Shown in pieces: positions 1-5,774 of a stretch of 8,957 bases of DNA. Within the stretch, counting starts at the first letter, position 1. Each line of letters begins with the position of its first letter. A model generated the notes under the pieces. That model was given only the letters and a program-made list of their open reading frames with translations, searched no databases and had not been told where the DNA came from. The stretch is from Gammaproteobacteria bacterium (GTDB lineage: Bacteria; Pseudomonadota; Gammaproteobacteria; SZUA-229): the NCBI GenBank assembly GCA_011051475.1, contig DRLE01000268.1, positions 1 to 8,957 of the forward strand. The letters are read 5' to 3'. The translations under genes were made by a program, and so were the position numbers.

Positions 1-1
1 A

Positions 2-910
2 CCCTTTACAGGCATAAGCTGGGTGACGGATCATGATCTTAACACGCAGCAGCTGTTGCAGCAGGTGGCCGAAGGAAAAATCCAGTGCACCATCAGTGAT
101 TCAAACCTGTTTTCGATTGAGCGCCGTTACCACACGGAACTGCAGAACAAATACATTTTTGCGGAGAACTCCAGGCTGGCCTGGGCCTACCCTAAAAACA
201 GCCCGGATCTGGGTGAGGCGATAAGCAACTGGTTCAATAACAGTGTCGAGTCGGGCGAACATGCCGCCCTGCTGGAAAAATATTACGGATATGTTGAAAT
301 ATTCGATTATGTCGATGTGCACAAGTTTTTACGCCGTATCAAAACCCGGTTACCAAAATACAGGGACTATTTTATCGATGCGGCCAGAAAAAACGGTATT
401 GAACCTGCCCTGCTGGCAGCGCAGAGCTACCAGGAGTCACACTGGGACCCGCGTGCCAAAAGCCCGACCGGTGTGCGTGGCATTATGATGCTGACCCAGC
501 CGGTAGCCAAATCCCTGGGTGTGACCAGCCGGCTTGACGCCAAACAGAATATCTATGCTGGCGCGAAGTTTCTCGCCAAAATGAAAAAAATGGTCGGGCA
601 TGTGGACGAGCCTGAACGCAGCTGGTTGGCGCTGGCTGCCTATAATGTCGGCCGTGGGCATTTTCGTGATGCCCAGGGGCTTGCCCGAAAGCTGGGGAAA
701 AACCCCGACCGCTGGCATGAAATGAAGGAGGTACTGCCATTGCTCAGCGAAAAGAAATACTACAGGGATCTGCGCTACGGCTATGCCCGTGGTAGTGAAC
801 CGGTGCGTTATGTCGAGCGGATACGCAGCTACGAAGACCTGCTGAAGGCGCATTTTGCCACTGAGGGTGGTGCGCAGACACAATGGCTGGCTGACAAGCG
901 CCCGCAATGA
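2..910 (+). CDS. mltF: Membrane-bound lytic murein transglycosylase F, C-terminal part (5' end outside window)
   Basis: MltF cleaves the glycan strands of peptidoglycan between MurNAc and GlcNAc, leaving 1,6-anhydro-MurNAc, and acts at the periplasmic face of the outer membrane. The frame is open from base 2, so the gene begins upstream; the GTG at 23 is internal and not a start. The first ~95 visible residues are the end of the periplasmic solute-binding-like (SBP_bac_3) domain. The rest is the lysozyme-like SLT domain, with the family sequence AAQSYQESHWDP; the Glu codon at 434-436 is the expected catalytic acid. Further family blocks are SPTGVRGIMMLT, ALAAYNVG and YYRDLRYGYARG. The protein ends soon after the SLT domain with a short tail, at TGA 908-910. 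Nothing looks broken. From memory, in E. coli mltF and purL are divergent neighbours; here they point the same way with 5.5 kb between them. Confidence 0.96.
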   Translation, partial: PFTGISWVTDHDLNTQQLLQQVAEGKIQCTISDSNLFSIERRYHTELQNKYIFAENSRLAWAYPKNSPDLGEAISNWFNNSVESGEHAALLEKYYGYVEIFDYVDVHKFLRRIKTRLPKYRDYFIDAARKNGIEPALLAAQSYQESHWDPRAKSPTGVRGIMMLTQPVAKSLGVTSRLDAKQNIYAGAKFLAKMKKMVGHVDEPERSWLALAAYNVGRGHFRDAQGLARKLGKNPDRWHEMKEVLPLLSEKKYYRDLRYGYARGSEPVRYVERIRSYEDLLKAHFATEGGAQTQWLADKRPQ

Positions 911-916
911 AGTTAT

Positions 917-937
917 CGGTCAATATTCTATTGACCG
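917..937. promoter_or_regulatory. Perfect 9-bp palindrome after mltF
   Basis: CGGTCAATA (917-925), a TTC spacer and TATTGACCG (929-937) form a perfect inverted repeat just after the mltF stop. It could be the stem of a terminator, although the T-run at 952-958 is 14 bases past the stem, too far for a standard rho-independent terminator. It could equally be a repressor-type operator for the next gene. The sequence does not decide between these. Confidence 0.5.
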
Positions 938-941
938 GGGC

Positions 942-969
942 TTGATAATCGTTTTTTTCACCTCATATA
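942..969 (+). promoter_or_regulatory. Weak candidate promoter for the 104-residue gene
   Basis: TTGATA (942-947) and CATATA (964-969), 16 bases apart, resemble sigma-70 -35 and -10 boxes. An alternative -10, TACAAT at 976-981, is closer to consensus but has no good -35. The call rests on pattern only. It fits a separately transcribed gene downstream, which the 109-base gap and the preceding palindrome also suggest. Confidence 0.3.
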
Positions 970-1007
970 GGAAAGTACAATACTGATTATTACAGGCCTG
1001 TAAACCT

Positions 1008-1013
1008 GAGGAG
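1008..1013 (+). promoter_or_regulatory. Strong ribosome binding site
   Basis: GAGGAG lies 6 bases before the ATG at 1020. This near-ideal Shine-Dalgarno sequence fixes the start of the 104-residue protein and suggests it is well translated. Confidence 0.8.
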
Positions 1014-1019
1014 AAAATC

Positions 1020-1334
1020 ATGGCAACAGAAAAAATTGAGAAAAAAGATCTGGCGCATTATTTTGACAATTTCAGTCGCGTCCTGCCGGACGAAGCCGTA
1101 GAGGTAGAAGTCGTCGGTAAAGATGTAGGCGATCAGTTTGAGTCCAGAGGCGTCAAGCTCGCTGGCATTTCCTATGATGATGCGAATGATGAAATCATTG
1201 TCAGTCTTGCCAATGGCACTGAACACAATATCAGCGGACCGCAGGAAGTTTACGTGGACCAGGACGACAATGGTCTTAATAATATGGAAATTACCTGCAG
1301 CAAGGGACACAAGCATATTATCAAGTTCTGCTAA
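1020..1334 (+). CDS. Small acidic protein resembling the DUF5335 family
   Basis: This 104-residue protein has no signal peptide or membrane segment, so it is probably cytoplasmic. The pattern of an N-terminal K-K-D-L-x-x-Y-F-D-N-F-S-R segment, then VEVEVVGKDVGDQ, LAGISYDDANDEI and a later EVYVDQ-x-x-G-L block, matches what I recall of DUF5335, a family of about 100 residues with no known function. That assignment is from memory of the family pattern. The C-terminus has Cys93, His97, His99 and Cys104 within 12 residues, which could bind a metal, though nothing proves it. The gene stands alone: 109 bases after mltF, with its own strong ribosome binding site and a weak hairpin downstream. The codon periodicity, ribosome binding site and family pattern together make a real gene very likely; its role is unknown. 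Confidence 0.85.
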   Translation: MATEKIEKKDLAHYFDNFSRVLPDEAVEVEVVGKDVGDQFESRGVKLAGISYDDANDEIIVSLANGTEHNISGPQEVYVDQDDNGLNNMEITCSKGHKHIIKFC

Positions 1335-1373
1335 GCAGCTGATCAATACAGCTGAAAATACAATCGATAAACA

Positions 1374-1405
1374 ACCGGGTCACTCTTCCTGATGAGCGGC
1401 CCGGT
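1374..1405 (+). terminator. Possible weak terminator hairpin of the 104-residue gene
   Basis: ACCGGG (1374-1379) pairs with CCCGGT (1400-1405), with an inner CTC/GAG pairing (1383-1385 with 1394-1396). A T-rich CTGTTTGTGTTT follows. The loop is long and the T-run is broken, so termination would be weak at best. Confidence 0.3.
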
Positions 1406-1467
1406 CTGTTTGTGTTTGACCGATTACTGGATGCTGTAACGGTTTGCCAGGACCTGAATGCCCGGAC

Positions 1468-1622
1468 GTGTATCTTTCGTTACATCCTGAGCCCCGGTTC
1501 CGGGCGGCTTGTGCATAAAGCGTGCGTTCAGGATTGTTCCTGATGAAAGCCAGAAGCCGTATCACCGGTTTCTCATCCACCCTGAACCTTGGACAGAAAA
1601 ACCACCGTAAGGGTGGTTTTTT
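1468..1622 (+). repeat. Structured repeat, copy A (diverged)
   Basis: This segment shares order and wording with the two copies downstream at 5453-5597 and 5627-5766. Shared elements are a C-run/G-run hairpin (CCCGG 1493-1497 with CCGGG 1500-1504), a GTGCATAA...GCG...CGTTCA block (1511-1530), GTTCCTGA (1536-1543), a GAAGCCG/CGGTTTC stem (1553-1559 with 1566-1572, one G-T pair), and the final ACCACCG-AAGGGTGGT terminator. It lacks the ssrA 3'-end sequence carried by the other copies. It lies just upstream of the lipoprotein gene, in the same orientation as the other two. Confidence 0.6.
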
Positions 1623-1623
1623 T
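1597..1623 (+). terminator. Rho-independent terminator at the end of repeat copy A
   Basis: AAAAACCACC (1597-1606) pairs perfectly with GGTGGTTTTT (1612-1621) around the loop GTAAG, and the T-run is seven bases (1617-1623). The A-run on the left makes it possibly bidirectional. It would insulate the lipoprotein gene from upstream transcription. Confidence 0.8.
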
Positions 1624-1855
1624 ATTCCTGAATGAAGCATTGAATGATGCAGTATATCGCATCATCGACTTATCATATCCGGCTGATTGATATCAAGGCG
1701 GCGCTGGTGAATGTCGGTTTGCGCTGAATCACGGGCTGCAAATCCGCATTTTATCCGGTACTGGAGGAGACGGACTATTTTATTCAATTACTAACTTTAG
1801 TTAATCGACAGCCATGTTTCTGGGCACTAGTATTTACCTGATTGTTTGTATACAC

Positions 1856-1861
1856 AGGTGA
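1856..1861 (+). promoter_or_regulatory. Ribosome binding site that decides the lipoprotein start
   Basis: AGGTGA lies 6 bases before the ATG at 1868 and only 3 before the ATG at 1865; the in-frame TTG at 1862 directly abuts it. The spacing favours the ATG at 1868. Confidence 0.6.
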
Positions 1862-1867
1862 TTGATG

Positions 1868-4800
1868 ATGAGACTGATAATATCGCTGACATTTTCATTC
1901 TTTGCACTTGCACTGGTTGCGTGCAGCAATTCGGCCCAGAATTCCACGGCCAGGCAGGACACCGTTCTTGCCGGTTCACAGACACTGGCAACGACCAGAG
2001 ATACCTCGCTGACCATTACCTTACAGGCGGGCGTTCACGCCACACTGCTGGCCGAGGATACAGCGGCCGGCGGCGTTATTCTGTTCAGTGTTACCGGCCA
2101 ACCTGCAAACGGTATCTTAACCGGCGAGTTGAGCGGCGTATCCCCTGTGATGACCTATACACCCAACAAGGGTTTCAGCGGCAATGACAGCTTCACCTAT
2201 AAAGCCATCGACGGCAATGGCGGTGTTGCAACGGGCACGATTAATATCACGGTGCTGGATACCGTCGATCCGTTACTGGATACCGATGATGACGGTCTCT
2301 CCGATCTGGAGGAGATCAATATCTATAAAACCAACCCGAATATTACCGATAGTGATGGTGATTCACTGTCTGACTGGCGCGAAGTGATCGATCTGGCGTT
2401 CAATCCCGATAAGGATAATTACCGCTTCAATCCGCTGATTGCCGATGTGCCACGGCTGAAGCTTGAGCTTACCAGTGCGCCGGATATAGATCTTAACTAT
2501 ACCGACAGCACCGGCAGCTCCCAGACCATCTCTACCGAACGCAGTTCCGCCTCCAGCGTTTCTGTCAGTAACAGCCGCACCGACTCGCGTTCTACCAGTG
2601 TGGAGAGGAGTTATACCGAGGGTATGGAAGTGACCGCGACTGCTTCACTTGATCCGAGCGTGGAAGTGTCTGCTTCATACAGCTACACAGAAACCACAAC
2701 CGAAGAAACATCCACCAGCTGGACCCGTTCCCAGACCCAGGAAAACAGCCAGGCCCTGTCCAGGGGCAAGGCGCTGGAGCAGAACCGGACGATAACCCGG
2801 TCAAGCGGCAGCCTGAGCATGTCAGTTGCGGTAACCAATGATGGTTCACTGCCGTTTACGCTGAAATCTCTCACCCTGTCAGCTATTGAAGTCGATCGCA
2901 AGGGACGTATAGACAACCTTATCGGCAATCTGAATTTCGATACAAGCTTCCTCAGTTTTCCCGAATTCACCCTGGTACCAGGGCAGCGCAGCGGCAATAT
3001 GGTTTTTGTTTCCGGTGAACTCGATCTGGCCACAGCCTACGGCATTCTGGAAGATACCGATGGCCTGATCATTTCAGCCGCCGCCTCGGAAATTGTCGAT
3101 GAAAACGGCATCGCCTTTGCGTTCAATCAAACCGATATCCAGAGCAAGACGGCATCTGTCATTATCGATTATGGTCCGGTACGTGATTCAGAGCGTTATA
3201 TCGTTTCCACTGCCGGCAATGCAGATACCCTGACGATCAGTATGAAGGATATTCTTGAAAATGTATTGCGTATTCCCTACCAGGCGGGCGCCAGCAGCTT
3301 CAGCGCCGTGCGTGATATTGTCGGCAGTGGTGCAAACCGCAGCTGGTTGCTGATTCATACTTCGTTTAACAGTCTCGGTAATATCACCACCATTTATGAC
3401 CGTACCGGTGTCAACCCGGCCGGCGCCTCATCGTCCGTTGTCTACAAGGTGCTCAATGCCCAGGCATTGCAGGATATCCAGGTGGCTGCAGGTGATTCGA
3501 TACGGCTGGTGTTTATCGACGATGAAGATGGCGACAAACTGGGTTTACGCAGTGAAATACTCAATGGTACCAATCCGAAGCTTGCCGACACCGATGGCGA
3601 CCTGCTGAATGACAAGGCGGAAATCGATGGCTGGAATGTTACCGTTACCGATGCCGGTGAAATGACCCTGAATTATATCGGCTATGGTAAAACCAATTAC
3701 TGGCCGTCCGCGCCGGCAACCGGTTTCCAGACTGTTGCCGCTGAAATCGATGAAGTCAGGTTCTGGAATGTGGCGCGAGACGCGACTCAAATCAGTGCAA
3801 ACCGGAATGTCGCACTGGCGTCGCAATCCGGACTGATCGGTCTGTGGCATATGGATGCGGTCAGTGGCGCAGCCAACGATATTGCTGCCGATTCAAGCGG
3901 TAATGGCAATGACATTACACTGGTCAATGTCAGCAATGCAACGTCCGGCTTCGTGGTTGATGGTAATGCAGACATCGGCAGTCATTTTGTGCTGGACGGT
4001 ACTGATGATATTCTCCAGTTGCCTGATCGTCTTGTCAGTTCACAGCGAACCATGACCCTGGAAATGCGCTTCCGCACAATCGCAGGAGCAACAGGCCCGT
4101 TGTTCTCTTACAATAATCCGGCGGCTAATCATTATGTGCCGGCCCTGTATATCGGCACTGACGGTAAACTACGCGGCAAATTCTGGGTGGGCGCCAACGC
4201 TAAAGTCCTCGTCAGTGATACAGCCGTCAATGACGACGCCTGGCATCATGTTGCGCTGGTCTATGATGATGCGCTGGAAGAACAACGGCTCTATGTTGAT
4301 GGCGCTATCGTAGGCAATGCGCCGCTGGCCGGGCGCGTCGATCACCTGGGCACTACCTACAGTTACGCAGTTACTGCCAATCCTCTGCTGGCCGATGCGG
4401 ACAGCGACAGCCTGAGTGATATGGCGGAATATCTTCTGGGATCCGACCCTGAAAATCCGGATACCGATGGCGACTGGATGACGGATAATGATGACAACAA
4501 TCCGCTGGAAGCGGTCAATATCCGCTTTTCTCTCAAGGGCACACAGCCGACAGCCGCTGATCCGACTACCACGGTTTCCTGGTATATCCCCGATGTGCCA
4601 GCCAGCCTGAGCGATTACCGTGTGGTATTGCTGGAGCAGGTCGTTGCTGCCAGTGATCTGCGAGGAGAACTTGCATCATTACCGGGGATTAATACCATGC
4701 CGGCCGTCGGCGACACGCTGGCCTGTGATAACGGCAGCGCCTGCTGGAGGGTCGTCCATGCCGATACGGCCAGGCCGGTCAGCAAGACATGGTACAACTA

Positions 4801-5389
4801 TACATCAGGTAATATCGGGGCCGATCGTCTTGAATATATTGCCCTGTTACGGGTCAGTGGACGCTGGCACAAGATACCGAGTGATTTTGCCGCCTATCTG
4901 GGTCCGATTGATCGCATTACCATCAAGTTTGTCAATGTACAGAACCATGCCTGTTTAGAAGGCTTGAAATCTTCCAATTTCAATTTCATTTTTGATCAGA
5001 CTTGTGAACGTGCCTGGCAGATGCTGGTCGATGGTAACCCTGTGCATGTCCTGCCAGATGCTAATTATGTTAGCGCAGGTGCACCGGTGACCCTGACTTA
5101 CGGTCTCAATGGGCCGGCTTCCACCTATTCATTCGACCGATACGCGCTCAGCGGCCAGTGCCTGACCCTGAGCACGCGTCTGGCGGAAGTGGACGGCTCC
5201 CAGGTGCTCGCGAAATACGACAATCATCAGATATGTTATGACTCCGGATGGGGCAGTGGTAGTGGAGCGCCCGATTATGCGGGAACCTATACCTATACGA
5301 CGCCGGTACTGGTTTTAAAACAAAATTCTTCTCAATACCAGAATGTTTCAGCCAGTGCAACGTATGAGATAACGATAACCCGGCAGTAA
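1868..5389 (+). CDS. Large multidomain lipoprotein with a protective-antigen-like pore domain, calcium motifs and a LamG-like domain
   Basis: No named gene is recognised. Residues below count from the ATG at 1868 (1,173 in all; in-frame TTG 1862 and ATG 1865 are alternatives). Residues 1-18 are a lipoprotein signal with lipobox LVAC and Cys19; Ser at +2 suggests outer-membrane sorting. Residues ~29-129 are an Ig/cadherin-like domain (TYTPNKGFSGNDSFTY). Calcium motifs DTDDDGLSDLEE (138-149) and DSDGDSLSDWRE (161-172) follow. Residues ~188-471 resemble anthrax protective antigen from the end of domain 1' through domain 2: NPLIADVP, a Ser/Thr-rich alternating stretch (220-291), SVAVTNDGSLPF, and DIQSKTASVIIDYG. 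A second calcium block (551-591) ends in EIDGW. A LamG-like segment (~600-828) and a third calcium block (843-880) come next. Residues 881-1173 are unrecognised and hold six cysteines. Inferred role: a surface or secreted-face protein that might oligomerise in membranes. No partner enzyme lies in the window, so toxin function is unproven. Confidence 0.9.
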   Translation: MRLIISLTFSFFALALVACSNSAQNSTARQDTVLAGSQTLATTRDTSLTITLQAGVHATLLAEDTAAGGVILFSVTGQPANGILTGELSGVSPVMTYTPNKGFSGNDSFTYKAIDGNGGVATGTINITVLDTVDPLLDTDDDGLSDLEEINIYKTNPNITDSDGDSLSDWREVIDLAFNPDKDNYRFNPLIADVPRLKLELTSAPDIDLNYTDSTGSSQTISTERSSASSVSVSNSRTDSRSTSVERSYTEGMEVTATASLDPSVEVSASYSYTETTTEETSTSWTRSQTQENSQALSRGKALEQNRTITRSSGSLSMSVAVTNDGSLPFTLKSLTLSAIEVDRKGRIDNLIGNLNFDTSFLSFPEFTLVPGQRSGNMVFVSGELDLATAYGILEDTDGLIISAAASEIVDENGIAFAFNQTDIQSKTASVIIDYGPVRDSERYIVSTAGNADTLTISMKDILENVLRIPYQAGASSFSAVRDIVGSGANRSWLLIHTSFNSLGNITTIYDRTGVNPAGASSSVVYKVLNAQALQDIQVAAGDSIRLVFIDDEDGDKLGLRSEILNGTNPKLADTDGDLLNDKAEIDGWNVTVTDAGEMTLNYIGYGKTNYWPSAPATGFQTVAAEIDEVRFWNVARDATQISANRNVALASQSGLIGLWHMDAVSGAANDIAADSSGNGNDITLVNVSNATSGFVVDGNADIGSHFVLDGTDDILQLPDRLVSSQRTMTLEMRFRTIAGATGPLFSYNNPAANHYVPALYIGTDGKLRGKFWVGANAKVLVSDTAVNDDAWHHVALVYDDALEEQRLYVDGAIVGNAPLAGRVDHLGTTYSYAVTANPLLADADSDSLSDMAEYLLGSDPENPDTDGDWMTDNDDNNPLEAVNIRFSLKGTQPTAADPTTTVSWYIPDVPASLSDYRVVLLEQVVAASDLRGELASLPGINTMPAVGDTLACDNGSACWRVVHADTARPVSKTWYNYTSGNIGADRLEYIALLRVSGRWHKIPSDFAAYLGPIDRITIKFVNVQNHACLEGLKSSNFNFIFDQTCERAWQMLVDGNPVHVLPDANYVSAGAPVTLTYGLNGPASTYSFDRYALSGQCLTLSTRLAEVDGSQVLAKYDNHQICYDSGWGSGSGAPDYAGTYTYTTPVLVLKQNSSQYQNVSASATYEITITRQ

Positions 5390-5398
5390 TACCGGAAA

Positions 5399-5422
5399 AC
5401 ACAGGGCATGGATGGCCTGTGT
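5399..5422 (+). terminator. Hairpin after the lipoprotein gene
   Basis: ACACAGG (5399-5405) pairs perfectly with CCTGTGT (5416-5422) around a 10-base loop, starting 10 bases after the stop codon. No T-run follows, so it would be a pause or a 3'-end stabilising stem rather than a standard rho-independent terminator. The T-rich hairpin at 5575-5597 may be the true end of the transcript. Confidence 0.4.
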
Positions 5423-5431
5423 GCATCCTGA

Positions 5432-5603
5432 TGGTGGAGATGGCGGGAATTATGAAATACCTCCCTGTATTTCACCCCTTCGGGGCCGTGCAAAAGGCGC
5501 ACGTTAAAATTCGTTCCAGACGAATTTTTGAACCCGTGAGCGGTTTAAATTCAACACTAGCACCTCCAAACAAAAAAACCACCGCAAGGGTGGTTTTGTT
5601 GTT
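5432..5603 (+). repeat. Structured repeat, copy B, starting with an ssrA 3'-end copy
   Basis: It begins with TGGTGGAGATGGCGGGAATT (5432-5451), identical to the ssrA end at 5775-5794. Then come stems TGAAATAC/GTATTTCA (5453-5460 with 5467-5474), CCCC/GGGG (5475-5478 with 5482-5485), CGTGC/GCACG (5487-5491 with 5499-5503), AAAATTCGT/ACGAATTTT (5506-5514 with 5520-5528) and CCG/CGG (5534-5536 with 5541-5543). A T-flanked hairpin closes it (5575-5597). The order matches copy C element by element. Confidence 0.8.
5575..5597. terminator. Bidirectional terminator hairpin of copy B
   Basis: AAAACCACC (5575-5583) pairs perfectly with GGTGGTTTT (5589-5597) around GCAAG. On the plus strand four Ts are followed by GTTGTTT; on the minus strand the run is seven Ts (complement of 5572-5578). 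It could end lipoprotein transcription on one side and ssrA read-through on the other. It closely matches the terminator at 1597-1623. Confidence 0.7.
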
Positions 5604-5774
5604 TGGTGGAGATGGCGGAATTATTCGGCACCTCCTGTGCCTCACCCCTGCGGGGCCGCGCATAAGACGCGCGTTCAAAATCGTTCCTGACGATTTTAGT
5701 GAACCGTGAGCGGCTTGAATTCAACACCATCTCCACCAATAAAAAAGGCCACCCTGTCGGGCAGCCCTGTTTAT
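5604..5774 (+). repeat. Structured repeat, copy C, with ssrA-end inverted termini
   Basis: It starts with TGGTGGAGATGGCGGAATT (5604-5622), one base shorter than the ssrA version. Stems follow in the same order as copy B: GGCAC/GTGCC (5627-5631 with 5637-5641), CCCC/GGGG (5645-5648 with 5652-5655), CGCGC/GCGCG (5657-5661 with 5669-5673), AAAATCGT/ACGATTTT (5677-5684 with 5690-5697) and CCG/CGG (5704-5706 with 5711-5713). The inner 135 bases (5604-5738) have perfect 12-base terminal inverted repeats, TGGTGGAGATGG and CCATCTCCACCA, like a MITE. The ssrA terminator fills the rest. Confidence 0.8.
5741..5766 (-). terminator. Rho-independent terminator of ssrA
   Basis: Read on the minus strand, GGCTGCCC pairs with GGGTGGCC around the loop GACA (eight pairs, two of them G-U) and is followed by six Ts. 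It sits 8 bases past the mature tmRNA 3' end. Confidence 0.85.

Larger units (their letters stand above)
1335..1861. other. 527-base intergenic region with a structured repeat and no convincing gene
   Basis: No open frame here has both a ribosome binding site and a recognisable product. The stretch holds, in order: an imperfect hairpin (ACCGGG 1374-1379 with CCCGGT 1400-1405) that may end transcription of the 104-residue gene; the diverged structured repeat at about 1468-1600; a good terminator at 1597-1623; an inverted repeat ATGATGC/GCATCAT (1644-1650 and 1659-1665, 8-base loop); and an AT-rich palindrome TAACT-TT-AGTTA (1792-1803) 62 bases before the lipoprotein ATG. A 27-codon frame from the ATG at 1644 has no ribosome binding site and I do not call it. 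Confidence 0.7.
5390..5774. other. 385-base non-coding stretch made of two tandem structured repeats
   Basis: Between the lipoprotein stop and ssrA there is no credible gene. The DNA is a post-gene hairpin followed by two repeat units of 172 and 171 bases, measured between successive copies of the ssrA 3'-end sequence (5432, 5604 and 5775). Open frames across it follow the repeat and the antisense of ssrA and are not genes. Confidence 0.75.

Noticed and set aside
23..910. GTG at 23 as the true start of the transglycosylase
   Set aside because: The frame is open back to base 2, and a full MltF needs an N-terminal signal and most of a solute-binding domain that lie outside the window.
1380..1640. 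An 86-codon minus-strand frame
   Set aside because: It runs through repeat copy A and its terminator, has no ribosome binding site, and its product resembles nothing.
5432..5622. The two extra ssrA-end copies as tRNA genes or second tmRNAs
   Set aside because: Only about 20 bases match. No T-arm partner strand, anticodon arm or 5' acceptor strand follows.
5432..5774. CRISPR array or integron attC sites
   Set aside because: Units are 170 bases with only two copies and structured interiors, not short repeats with unique spacers. The attC end motifs are not clearly present and no integron integrase is seen.
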